Part shown: positions 28,303 through 36,406 of the stretch, piece by piece | Position numbering within the stretch: the stretch's first letter is position 1 | How the letters are laid out: the number at the start of each line of letters is the position of its first letter | Assembly: GCA_964624075.1 (NCBI GenBank) | Contig: CAZUWH010000004.1 | Span: forward strand, 62,001 to 126,000 | From: CAZUWH01 sp964624075 | Lineage (GTDB): Bacteria > Pseudomonadota > Alphaproteobacteria > Rhodospirillales > Rhodospirillaceae | DNA: 64,000 nucleotides | Direction: 5' to 3' | Position numbers and translations under genes: made by a program | The notes under the pieces: model-generated | What the model saw: the letters and a program-made list of their open reading frames with translations, nothing else | The model's database searches: none | What the model was told of the DNA's origin: nothing

Positions 28303-28352
28303 CAGCGATTCTCATCATGGGAACGACACTGATTTGCAGAACAGGCATCCCT
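28303..28352 (-). repeat. 50-bp repeat, second copy at 53731-53783
   Basis: Read on the minus strand it is GATGCCTGTTCTGCAAATCA, then GTGTCGTTCCCATGATGAGA and ATCGCTG. The copy at 53731 reads GATGCCTCTTCTGCAAATCA, then GGGCCATTCCCATAATTGAG and AATCGCTG. The part GAGAATTGCTGCATACAG recurs near 28537. Unknown type. Confidence 0.6.
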
Positions 28353-28429
28353 GCACCCTCCTTTCCCTCCAGGCCACCGTATGCATACAAGCCTGCCCCG
28401 GCAAGGTGTGGAATCGTTGCCTGCCCCCT

Positions 28430-28505
28430 CAAGTATAATCCCCTCCCCCTGGACGGAAGACCCTCCTTCTGAAGGAGGCCTGCCTCCTCGGGGGGGAGTG
28501 AAATC
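28430..28505. repeat. GC-rich repeat copy
   Basis: CCCCTGGACGGAAGACCCTCC is the inverted form of the module GGGGGTCTTCCGTCC seen at 53704 and 19847. It is followed by a CTTCTGAAGGAGG hairpin. Between moxR and DUF58. Confidence 0.55.
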
Positions 28506-28630
28506 TGTCAAGGTGACTTGGAATGTATTCCATACTGAGAATTGCTGCATACAGTCGCGCTTCGGCGGGAATCGCCTTTCCGGCCTTGGCCTTCCGTTGC
28601 GTGACCGGATGGAAGACGCCACTCCGTCAT

Positions 28631-29674
28631 TCAGCAGATGGTCTGGCACAAGGTCTCTATCACGCTGGCGATCGTCACGCCTTCGGCACGCGCTGCAAAG
28701 GTCAGGGCCATGCGATGGCGCAGGACAGGCTGAACCAGGGCCAGTACGTCATCGATCGAAGGGGCCAGACGACCGTCCAGCACGGCCCGGGCCCGGGCCG
28801 CCAGCAGCAGGGCCTGGCTGGCCCGTGGCCCCGGCCCCCATGCCACGTGACGGTGGACGAGGGGAAGGGGGGATTCTTCCGGCCGGCCGGCCCGGACCAC
28901 GGTTAGAATGGCATCAATCACGCTCTCACCCACCGGTATGTGCCGTACCAGCCGCTGCATGGCGCGCAACATGGCCGCAGACGTTACGGGAACAAGCGGG
29001 GCTTCCGCGATTCCTGTGGTGGCGATCAGCATACGGCGTTCGGCGTCACGATCGGGATAGCCCACATCCACCTGCATCAGGAACCGGTCGAGCTGGGCTT
29101 CCGGTAACGGATAGGTTCCTTCCTGCTCCAGGGGATTCTGGGTGGCCAGGACATGAAACGGCCACGGCAGGTCGTAGGATTGGCCGGCCACCGACACGCG
29201 CTGTTCCTGCATGGCCTGCAGCAGGGCGGACTGGGTGCGGGGGCTGGCACGGTTGATTTCATCGGCCATCAGGAGCTGGGCGAAAACGGGTCCCTTGAGA
29301 AAGCGGAACGAACGTTGCCCCGTGTCACTTTCCTCCAGGATTTCGGAGCCAAGAATATCGGCTGGCATAAGGTCAGGGGTGAATTGGACACGCTTATCCT
29401 CAAGCCCAAATACTCTCCCAAGAGTCTGGACGAGTCGGGTCTTGGCAAGACCAGGAACACCAATCAACAAAGCGTGACCGCCGGCCAGGAGCGTGATAAG
29501 GGTCTGCTCGATCACCGTTTCCTGGCCGAAAATGATGCGGCCGATCTGTTCGCGGGCTTCCGCAAGGCAAGAGACCAGCCGCTCGACGCCGATGACCGTA
29601 GCTGGTAGTTCAATGGCCCAGGCATCCGGGGGAGGTTCGGACATCTGGGCAGGGGGAATATGCGATGTGCTCAC
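28631..29674 (-). CDS. MoxR-family AAA+ ATPase
   Basis: 347 residues. Walker A GVPGLAKTRLVQTLG, Walker B LLMADEINRASPRTQSALLQ and sensor-1 LATQNPLEQEGTYPLPEAQL with the following arginine finger region (LDRFLMQVDV) are complete. MoxR proteins are chaperone-like ATPases that act with vWA (DUF58) proteins. GTG at 29674 has GAGGA 4 nt upstream; ATG 29644 is an alternative. Divergent from DUF1285 with only 37 bp between starts. The partner DUF58 gene follows, but 490 bp of repeats lie between. Confidence 0.93.
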   Translation of the reverse strand: MSTSHIPPAQMSEPPPDAWAIELPATVIGVERLVSCLAEAREQIGRIIFGQETVIEQTLITLLAGGHALLIGVPGLAKTRLVQTLGRVFGLEDKRVQFTPDLMPADILGSEILEESDTGQRSFRFLKGPVFAQLLMADEINRASPRTQSALLQAMQEQRVSVAGQSYDLPWPFHVLATQNPLEQEGTYPLPEAQLDRFLMQVDVGYPDRDAERRMLIATTGIAEAPLVPVTSAAMLRAMQRLVRHIPVGESVIDAILTVVRAGRPEESPLPLVHRHVAWGPGPRASQALLLAARARAVLDGRLAPSIDDVLALVQPVLRHRMALTFAARAEGVTIASVIETLCQTIC

Positions 29675-29711
29675 TTTTCCTCACACCGTTCCTCACGCTA
29701 CGGCGCGTCCC

Positions 29712-30251
29712 ATGACTGAACGACTCCCACACCGCACCAGCCCGTTCGTGGACAGTCCGTCCGACTGCAACGTGTTCCACATCCGGATCGATCAGCACGG
29801 GATTTGGCATTATCGGGGCTCTCCGATCAACCGCCAAGAACTGGTATGTCTGTTCGCCTCGCTGCTGACCCGGCAGAGGGATGGCTCTTACTGGCTCATC
29901 ACGCCAGGAGAGGCTGGACGAATCGAAGTCGAGGACGTACCTTTTCTGGCAGTCAAAATGTTCGTGGCCGGTCAGGGACAGGAGCAGTTCATCAGCGTGC
30001 GGACCAACGTGGATGAAATCGTCACGATCGACAGATCGCACCCTTTGCGTATGGCCACTGGCCCTGCCACAGGCGGGCCGGCTCCCTATGTGATGGTCCG
30101 CAACGGTCTGGAAGCGCGTCTGTCCCGGGCGGTCTTCTACGAACTGGCAGCCGTGGGCGTGGAAGAAAGGGATGAGGAAGGGCTTCTCTTCGGGGTCTGG
30201 AGCAGTGGAATCTTCTTTCCCCTGGGGCCAGTCGAGTCGATACCGCCGTGA
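29712..30251 (+). CDS. DUF1285 domain protein
   Basis: 179 residues. Family features: IDQHGIWHYRGSPINRQELV, then LFASLLTRQRDGSYWLITPG, and VRNGLEARLSRAVFYELAAV. DUF1285 proteins are soluble and of unknown function. The stop overlaps the GTG of the NUDIX gene (GTGA), so the two are translationally coupled. First gene of the DUF1285-NUDIX-DUF6111-cca run typical of Rhodospirillales. No strong ribosome site before the ATG. Confidence 0.85.
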   Translation: MTERLPHRTSPFVDSPSDCNVFHIRIDQHGIWHYRGSPINRQELVCLFASLLTRQRDGSYWLITPGEAGRIEVEDVPFLAVKMFVAGQGQEQFISVRTNVDEIVTIDRSHPLRMATGPATGGPAPYVMVRNGLEARLSRAVFYELAAVGVEERDEEGLLFGVWSSGIFFPLGPVESIPP

Positions 30252-30874
30252 CCAGAACCGGCCCCATACCAGGCGCTTCCCTGCTCGCCCGTCTGGCTGC
30301 AGCGGCGCGCCGGCCTGGAATCCGTCGCACGTCAGGACAAACAGGCATTCCCTCCGCCGTCCTGGTCCCGCTCGTGAATCATGCCGACGGTCTGACGATT
30401 CTCTTGACCCAGCGCACGATACATCTCGCCAGCCATCGCGGTCAGGTATGCTTTCCCGGCGGACAGGTGGAGGCAGGCGACCCTGGACCGGTTGCCACTG
30501 CTCTGCGCGAGACCGCTGAGGAAATAGGGTTGCCATCCCATGCCGTGACCGTGATCGGTTGTCTGGATGATTACGAAACCTTGAGCGGCTTTGTGGTGAC
30601 CCCTGTGGTCGGGCTGATTCAGCCCCCTCTTGTCCTGCACACCGCACCGGAGGAAGTTGCCGCCGTGTTCGAGATGCCATTGCCCTTTCTCCTCAACCCC
30701 GCCCACCACCAACGCCTGACCCCCGCGCATTCGCAGATTCTGCGCACCACCTATGCCATTCCCTATCAGGGCTATTATATATGGGGCGCTACGGCGGCTA
30801 TCTTGATGAATCTGTACCGGATCGTCGTTGCAGGCACGGATGTCAGGGAAGATGCGGGCGCCAGACCATGCTGA
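30248..30874 (+). CDS. NUDIX hydrolase, CoA pyrophosphatase-like (NudL type)
   Basis: 208 residues, GTG start overlapping the DUF1285 stop. Nudix box region GGQVEAGDPGPVATALRETA, then EEIGL. The upstream LLTQRTIHLASHRGQVCFPG is the NuCoA signature found in enzymes that split coenzyme A into 3',5'-ADP and phosphopantetheine. The stop overlaps the next gene by 7 bp. Substrate inferred from the signature only. Confidence 0.88.
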   Translation: MTRTGPIPGASLLARLAAAARRPGIRRTSGQTGIPSAVLVPLVNHADGLTILLTQRTIHLASHRGQVCFPGGQVEAGDPGPVATALRETAEEIGLPSHAVTVIGCLDDYETLSGFVVTPVVGLIQPPLVLHTAPEEVAAVFEMPLPFLLNPAHHQRLTPAHSQILRTTYAIPYQGYYIWGATAAILMNLYRIVVAGTDVREDAGARPC

Positions 30875-31209
30875 CCTATGCCCTTTCTCTTCTGCTGCCG
30901 ACCGGGTTTTATTTCTTGTGGATCTGGTTGCGCAATCGGCGCCTCCTCGCCAGAGAGCTTGACCTGACGACAGCGATACGACCCGTGCCATGGGCGGTTC
31001 TGATCGGCCTTGGCATAGTTCTTGGCGTTGCCCTTCTCTTCATCCTAACCCTGCGCGAGCATCACGGCACCAGCACGGTCTATATCCCGCCGCACATGGC
31101 AGACGGCCAGGTGGTGCCAGGCCAGGTGATTCCATACGACCAAAAGCGGGAACCGGCCACACCGCCACGGCCTGAACGGGTGGCACCGCCCCCCGTCCTA
31201 CCATGGTGA
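30868..31209 (+). CDS. Small membrane protein, DUF6111-like
   Basis: 113 residues with two hydrophobic helices (LTYALSLLLPTGFYFLWIWL; VLIGLGIVLGVALLFILTL) and a proline-rich tail (PATPPRPERVAPPPVLPW). The position between a NUDIX gene and cca is that of DUF6111 proteins in Rhodospirillales. Overlaps both neighbours by 7 bp, so it belongs to the operon. Function unknown. Confidence 0.68.
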   Translation: MLTYALSLLLPTGFYFLWIWLRNRRLLARELDLTTAIRPVPWAVLIGLGIVLGVALLFILTLREHHGTSTVYIPPHMADGQVVPGQVIPYDQKREPATPPRPERVAPPPVLPW

Positions 31210-32609
31210 AGGCGCGGTCCGGCGCGGGCGGCAGACCGGTCGGACAGCTTCCGCCCCAGCCCTGGCTCACCCATCCCGCCACCCGGCGCGTGATCGCAGC
31301 GCTGACGGCAGAAGGGGGAGAGGTCCGTTTTGTGGGCGGGTGTGTCCGCGATGCTCTTCTGCAACGTTCGGTCAATGACATCGATCTGGCCACACCCGAA
31401 AGGCCGGAGCTGGTCCTGGCACGGCTGGCGCAGGCCAGCCTCCGCGCCCTACCAACGGGACTTGCCCATGGCACGGTGACGGCACTGGTTGACGGTCAAA
31501 CGTTCGAGATCACCACCTTGCGCCGCGATGTCGCTTGCGACGGACGCCGTGCCGTGGTGGCTTACACCGATAACTGGGCAGAGGACGCAGCCCGTCGTGA
31601 CTTTACCATCAATGCCTTGTCGGCCGACCCAGCCGGTTCTGTTTACGATCCCTTCGACGGGCTGCCGGATCTGCATCATGGCCGAGTGCGGTTCGTCGGC
31701 TCGCCCCGGACTCGGATCGAGGAAGACGTCTTGCGGCTGTTGCGTTATTTCCGCTTTCATGGCTGGTACGGCCGTCCGCCGCCGGACCGGGAGGCGCTTG
31801 CCGCCTGTCGTGCCCTGGCCCCTCGGCTCGCAACGCTGTCGGCTGAACGGGTCCGGGATGAACTATGGAAAATTCTTCTTGTCCCGGATCCGGCGAGCAT
31901 GCTCCTACTGATGCAGGGCGAGCGGGTTTTGGCGCATGTCCTGCCCGAGGCCGGAGCGTTCGGCTGTCTGCGGCTGCTGGCCTGGTTCGAGGGGCACGGC
32001 TTGCGCGTCGAGGGAATCGCCCCCGATCCGCTTCGCCGTCTGGCCGCGGTTCTGACCGTCCAGCCGGCTGCTGCTGCAGCCGTGGGACGACGTCTACGTC
32101 TGTCGAAGCGCGAGACCGATCGCCTGCTTGGCCTTCTAGAGATCCCACCGGATCTGACCCCCACACCCGACATGGCAACGCATGTCCAGCGGCGGGCCTT
32201 GCAGAGTCTGGGTGCCAAGCGGTTCCGCGACGTGGTTCTGCTGCGCTGGGCGGCCCGTCGGGTGGCCACGGGCCGAACGGCCGCGGCAGCCGCCGAGAGC
32301 GCTCTCTGGTTGCACCTCTTGGAGACTGCCGTCACATGGAAGACGGTGCCGTTTCCGATCAGCGGAAGGGATGTGCTGGCGCTTGGGGTCGAACCGGGGC
32401 CGCAGGTCGGCGCACTGCTGACGGATTTACGCCGATGGTGGGAGGAAACGGGGTGTCAGGTTGACCGGTCGACCCTGCTGGCCCGATTGGCCCGGCAGGT
32501 CGAGGACGGGAAAACAGAGGCTGAGCATGGTCAGGGCAATCGGGCGCATGAAAATATTTTTGGTTGTGAAATCACCACGCAGGACGCGCAAGAATATCAA
32601 TCCCCCTGA
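31203..32609 (+). CDS. cca: CCA tRNA nucleotidyltransferase / poly(A) polymerase family
   Basis: 468 residues. Class II nucleotidyltransferase head: VRFVGGCVRDALLQRSVNDI, then DLATPE with the DxD metal site; RRDFTINALSADPAGSVYDP; RFVGSPRTRIEEDVLRLLRY. Adds or repairs the 3' CCA of tRNAs. The last 30 residues (after EDGKTEAEHGQGNRA) look non-conserved and lead straight into a repeat copy, so the native stop may have been extended. ATG 31203 overlaps the upstream gene by 7 bp. Last gene of the operon. Confidence 0.92.
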   Translation: MVKARSGAGGRPVGQLPPQPWLTHPATRRVIAALTAEGGEVRFVGGCVRDALLQRSVNDIDLATPERPELVLARLAQASLRALPTGLAHGTVTALVDGQTFEITTLRRDVACDGRRAVVAYTDNWAEDAARRDFTINALSADPAGSVYDPFDGLPDLHHGRVRFVGSPRTRIEEDVLRLLRYFRFHGWYGRPPPDREALAACRALAPRLATLSAERVRDELWKILLVPDPASMLLLMQGERVLAHVLPEAGAFGCLRLLAWFEGHGLRVEGIAPDPLRRLAAVLTVQPAAAAAVGRRLRLSKRETDRLLGLLEIPPDLTPTPDMATHVQRRALQSLGAKRFRDVVLLRWAARRVATGRTAAAAAESALWLHLLETAVTWKTVPFPISGRDVLALGVEPGPQVGALLTDLRRWWEETGCQVDRSTLLARLARQVEDGKTEAEHGQGNRAHENIFGCEITTQDAQEYQSP

Positions 32610-32639
32610 TCAAAGGGGGAGAAAGCCCCCCCTCTGGAC

Positions 32640-32812
32640 GGAAGGCTCCCTCCCCCTGGATGAGGGAGAGTTGGGGTGGGGGTGATCACGACGTCTAGTG
32701 CGGGTGGTGGAGGGGCTCATGGTGGTCATGTCCCGTGGCCCACGGACTGACAGGGTTCCAGACGGGGAACTATCCCCACCCAACCCTTCTCCGTCAAGGG
32801 GAAGGAAGAGAG
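32640..32812. repeat. Palindromic repeat family, near full-length copy
   Basis: Left arm TTGGGGTGGGGGTGATCACG and right arm GGGGAACTATCCCCACCCAA, both extended by CCCCTT/AAGGGG-type stems, form an imperfect inverted repeat. The centre contains GTGGCCCACGGACTGACAGG, shared with 39431 and 44071. It starts with the module TGGACGGAAGGCTCCCTCC. Located just after cca. Confidence 0.7.
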
Positions 32813-33132
32813 GGGTTTGGAGCGGTGTCCACGAGATCATGCAGGAAGTTACGCTCATAGGCTTTCCATGCCGCCATCAGAAGATTAGCCCATTCCGCCA
32901 AGGCAGTATGAATGATTTCGGCCGGATAGTCCTCATATTCGGCTATCATGTCGGCAAAGGTTTCATGGAGCAATTGCGCTTCACTGGTATTCAGGATGTC
33001 CAGATGCTCGGCGAACGTGACCTTGAAAGAAACGCAGCACCACGTATGGGAAACGAAATCTTCGTTGACCGCTGCCAGAACACTTTCTGCCCGCTGCCCG
33101 TCGGTATCACAGAAGAAATGGCTGACGTTCGA
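32794..33132 (-). pseudogene. Unrecognised open frame of about 105 codons without a start codon
   Basis: The minus frame is open from the TGA at 33135 to the TGA at 32796-32794. It reads SHFFCDTDGQRAESVLAAVN, then EDFVSHTWCCVSFKVTFAEH and LDILNTSEAQLLHETFADMI, and later ALAEWANLLMAAWKAYERNF. The composition looks like a real soluble helical protein. The likely start would lie at about 33126, overlapping the end of the upstream cyclic-nucleotide gene, but the codon there is GTC. The last residues (NPSLPSP) come from the neighbouring repeat. Family unknown. Probably a dead or end-truncated gene; the opposite strand is also open, so confidence is low. Confidence 0.35.
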
Positions 33133-33651
33133 TCACGCCCCGGGCATGGGCGATGTAGGCATGAACGAAACGCTCCGTGAATGGTATCTTGCTCAATCTC
33201 GCCTGCGAGGCCACGCGAATGCCGAGATTACGCACATGGATCAGAATGGTATTGACCATGAAGTACATGCAAAAGGCGAAAGCCTGGCCGTTTCAGCCAG
33301 GAACAAGGCGCGGGGCAGGATGATGCACTGGGTTGGTCCCATAGCGATGGCATCGGCCATCCGCGGCTGGCCGTCGATCAGCGCCATTTCACCGAACATG
33401 GAACCGGCCCTGATCGTGCCCAGAACCAGCGCCCGGCTATCGGCACCCCGTTTGCTGATTTCAATCATTCCAGGTTCCACGACAAATGAAATATCTCCCC
33501 CGTCGCCCTCTCGGAAAGTGATATCGTCCGAAGAGAGCGCTAACCGTTCGAACCATGCCAGAACCGTCTTCAAGGCCATGCCGATGCCGTCTCTGGTGGC
33601 CTTGCTTGGATATTGTTCTACCACCATCAGTTTATCCATAGCCGAACACAC
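33107..33651 (-). pseudogene. Cyclic nucleotide-binding (CNMP) domain protein, frameshifted
   Basis: From ATG 33651 the first 120 residues form a CNMP beta-roll: DITFREGDGGDISFVVEPGM, then IEISKRGADSRALVLGTIRA, GSMFGEMALIDGQPRMADAI and CIILPRALFLAETARLSPF. The phosphate-binding cassette GEMALIDGQPRMA resembles the usual GE-(x)n-RxA motif. Near 33265 the frame shifts by one base. The C-terminal helix continues in another frame as MYFMVNTILIHVRNLGIRVA, ending at 33107. No DNA-binding domain is seen, so a CRP-type regulator is unlikely. Confidence 0.7.
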
Positions 33652-34707
33652 TAATAATCACTAAAACAATATTTTAACAGCTGTCTACAGGAATTATTGT
33701 TCATCTTGAACTCTTTGAGAGTGACGCGTGATCGTGCGAAAGTCAAGGCAGGACATGTCCATGCCGTTCTTCTCAATCAGACCATGACGCAGCCGCATGT
33801 TCGGAAAAAATCTTCCAGAAATCAACCTTCCGGGAAGCGCCGGCATCCCGTCGGCAGGTGGACACATCTGACGACCATCATCCCCGCGCAAGCGGGCATG
33901 TACCATGCGAATGAACACGGATTCTCGCCCGCGCCTGCGCGGGGATACGCTTTCGCGGGCTTCCTGGATTCTTGGAAGTCTCCAGGTGGCCTCACGATCG
34001 TTTCTACGCCTCATTTTCGTAATAGGATATATTAATAAGATATTCCCGTGACGCTCGTCTTCGCGAAAGCGGGGAGCAGGAATCCATAGCTGGACAGTGC
34101 AGCATGTTGCGGCCTGGCAGCATGCCTGTCCCAATATGGACCACCGCTTGCGCGGGGGCAACGGAAAGAAGCTGATTTCGCGAGGGGGATGTGAGCGGTT
34201 ACTCCTTGCCTCTGGTTACGCTTCCTGAAACAAGATACCCTTCTTTCATTGGCTTGCCTTGCTTTGCCTTCCTTGCTAGTTTCCAGTCCCACAGTTAATT
34301 CTTCTGTCCTGACCACGCCAGGATGATCCGAAGAAAAGGGAAGATTTTTCGACAGGAAAGACAGGTAGAGGGTGATATCATAGTGAATTCATCCGTTCTC
34401 TTGGTCTATTACTTTTCTCTAAAGCAATCAAATGATGCGGAGGCATATGTTTAAGCAGAGAAACAGACAATGTCAGGACTACTGTTTTTATAGGCGTAAT
34501 GAGACATTTCTTTTCTCCTCCCCAACGATTCTCGCCATGCCTGGGCAGGATTCAAAAAAGCGTTCCGCGGCCGATTGATTACAATTGCTTTTCACTGCCT
34601 GGATGCCATACGGTGAGACAGATGTGCGGAAGACACTTGATACGCCTGGGCAGGATGTGGCCTCAGGGGACGCGAGGCAGGACAGGAGCATTTGGGAGTA
34701 AAGGGTC
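33652..34707. other. Intergenic region of 1056 bp with inverted repeats
   Basis: No gene recognised on either strand. The left half carries dispersed inverted repeats (33879-34160). Bases 34165-34560 are AT-richer and lack features I can name. The right end holds the leader of the GAF/HD-GYP gene. Confidence 0.5.
33879..34160. repeat. Inverted-repeat units of the CATCCCCGCG..CGCGGGGAT type
   Basis: ATCCCCGCGCAAGCGGGC (33879-33896) pairs with GCCCGCGCCTGCGCGGGGAT (33927-33946). Further related units are CTTTCGCGGGCTTCCTGGAT (33950-33969), CTTCGCGAAAGCGGGGAGCA (34059-34078, then GGAATCCAT) and CCGCTTGCGCGGGGGC (34143-34158). They resemble the CCCGCGAAAGCGGG palindromes common in proteobacterial intergenic DNA. 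No open frame is associated. Confidence 0.6.
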
Positions 34708-36087
34708 ATGATATTGCTGCAACGGGAGACGGCCATTGATTCTCAAGACCGCCTGCGGCGTTTGATTGACCTGGGCATCGCCTTGTCGGCAGAGCGTGAA
34801 CTAGATCGCCTTCTGGAACGGATTTTACTGGAAGCAAAGGATCTGGCCAACGCCGACGGAGGGACTCTCTATCTATACAAGAAGGATGAGAGTCTGGTAT
34901 TTATTATCGTGCGTAGCGATATCCTCGGAATCGCTTTAGGCGGTATGACCGGCCGTGCCGTGCCGTTTCTACTACTGCGACTGCGTGATCCCGAGACGGG
35001 CCAGCCCAACTATCACAGCGTGGCCACTCATACCGCCCTGCGCAGGACTACGGTGATCATCGAGGATACCTATGACACCATGGATTTCAACTTTTCGGGC
35101 GCCAAGAAGTTCAATGCCAGTACTGATTGCCGGTCCAAGTCGTTCCTGACCGTTCCACTCAAGAACTATCAGGGGGATGTGATCGGCGTGCTGCAATTGA
35201 TCAATGCCTGCGACGGCAATGAATGCATCATCCCCTTCCTTCCGGAAAACTGTGCGTTGGTCGAGGCCCTGGCCTCGCAGGCGGCCGTTGCCATCGACAA
35301 CCAGCAGCTCATTGAAGCCCAGCGGCGGCTGCTCGAAGCCTTCATCCAGGTCATCGCCCATGCCATCGACGCCAAGTCGCTCTATACCGGTGGTCATTGC
35401 GCCGCCCGGGTGCCGGTGCTGACCCGAATGCTGGCCGAAGCTGCTCATGCCAGCCAGGAGGAGCCTTTTGTCGACTTCGCCCTGACGACGGAAGTCCAAC
35501 GTTATGAACTGCATCTTGCTGTCTGGTTGCACGATTGCGGCAAGGTCACCATGCCCGAGTACGTACGACCGCTGGACAGCTGGTACGATTATCTGATTGG
35601 CTCATGCAATCTTGGAGAAGTCTACAACCTCTCGATCAGCCGGGGAGCCCCGACCAACGAGGAGCGCACGATCATCAACGACCACATCACCCTGACCATC
35701 GAAATGCTGGAAAAACTGCCCTTCCCCAGGTATCTGAAGAACATTCTCGAATTTGCCGGGGCCCATCACGAGAAGATGGACAGAAGCGGCTATCCGCGTG
35801 GTCTTCGGCGCAAACAGATGTCGATTCCCGCCCGCATCATGGCCATCGCTGATATCTTCGAGGCTCCCACCGCCGCTGCCGACCGCCCGTATAAGAAGCC
35901 CAAGACGTTATCGGAATCGATCTAGATCATGTCATTCATGAAAAAAGATCACCATATCGACCCGGATCTGTTCGATCTGTTCCTCGCTTCTGGCATACAC
36001 GAAAAGTGTGCCGAACAATATTTGCGGAAAGAGCGGATTGACGACGTCGATATTGTACCTTACTTGTCTTGCAAGACGGTGGAGTAG
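34708..36087 (+). pseudogene. GAF + HD-GYP protein (c-di-GMP phosphodiesterase family), deleted and stop-interrupted
   Basis: A GAF domain (SQDRLRRLIDLGIALSAERE through GVLQLINACDGNE and LASQAAVAIDNQQLIEAQRR) precedes an HD-GYP domain (WLHDCGKVTMPEYV; HHEKMDRSGYP; RIMAIADIFEA). In relatives roughly 190 residues lie between PEYV and YNLSI; here only about 20 remain (RPLDSWYDYLIGSCNLGEV). A TAG at 35923-35925 follows LSESI, yet the same frame continues IMSFMKKDHHIDPDLFDLFL, then ASGIHEKCAEQYLRKERIDD, to a second TAG at 36085. The metal motifs survive, but the core deletion and the stop make activity unlikely. Confidence 0.8.
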
Positions 36088-36094
36088 TCATTTG

Positions 36095-36406
36095 ATGAGT
36101 GAACCTGTATTTTCAGACAGCATCAGTTACATTATAGACCTTCTGGTCAAGGTAGACAGCATCGGTTACATTGCAGGGCTCCTGACCACGATAGCCTTCC
36201 TGCCCCAGGTCATCAAAACATGGCGCTCGCGTTCCGCACGTGACCTGTCCCTTGCCATGCTCCTGATTTTTACAACCGGTGTATTTTGCTGGTTGCTCTA
36301 TGGCATCGCCATCAACCGGTGGCCGATCATTATTCCCAATGTCATCACGTTCGCCCTGACCAGTACCATCTTGTTCTTCAAGGTAAAGAAAAGCGCAAGA
36401 TCGTGA
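36095..36406 (+). CDS. SemiSWEET-family sugar transporter
   Basis: 103 residues with three transmembrane helices of the MtN3/PQ-loop fold: GYIAGLLTTIAFLPQVIKTW, DLSLAMLLIFTTGVFCWLLY and PIIIPNVITFALTSTILFFK. The FLPQ motif is the hinge of bacterial SemiSWEETs, which work as dimers. An unusual N-terminal extension comes from a 39-bp tandem duplication (36116-36154 and 36155-36193; DSISYIIDLLVKV / DSIGYIAGLLTTI). The original start may have been inside the second copy. It follows the HD-GYP remnant by 7 bp. Expression is uncertain; no clear ribosome site precedes ATG 36095. Confidence 0.78.
   Translation: MSEPVFSDSISYIIDLLVKVDSIGYIAGLLTTIAFLPQVIKTWRSRSARDLSLAMLLIFTTGVFCWLLYGIAINRWPIIIPNVITFALTSTILFFKVKKSARS

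Larger units (their letters stand above)
28141..28630. other. Intergenic region between moxR and DUF58
   Basis: 490 bp, no gene recognised. Filled by repeats: hairpin GGAGGGCTGT/ACAGCCCTCC around 28230-28267, a 50-bp repeat at 28303-28352 and a GC-rich module at 28430-28500. Such an insertion within an otherwise tight cluster probably separates transcription of moxR from DUF58. Confidence 0.55.

Noticed and set aside
32698..33180. Plus-strand 160-codon frame
   Set aside because: Composition is repeat-derived at the start and looks like the shadow of the minus-strand frame with sensible residues.
33870..34160. CRISPR array
   Set aside because: The repeats are palindromic, unequal in length and irregularly spaced, and no cas genes are present.
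2588..36087. Stop-codon reassignment or readthrough
   Set aside because: TAG, TAA and TGA all occur as internal stops, only in damaged genes. Intact genes use all three as normal ends.
34708..36406. A new signalling module formed by HD-GYP and SemiSWEET
   Set aside because: The HD-GYP gene is deleted and stop-interrupted, so a functional pair is unlikely.
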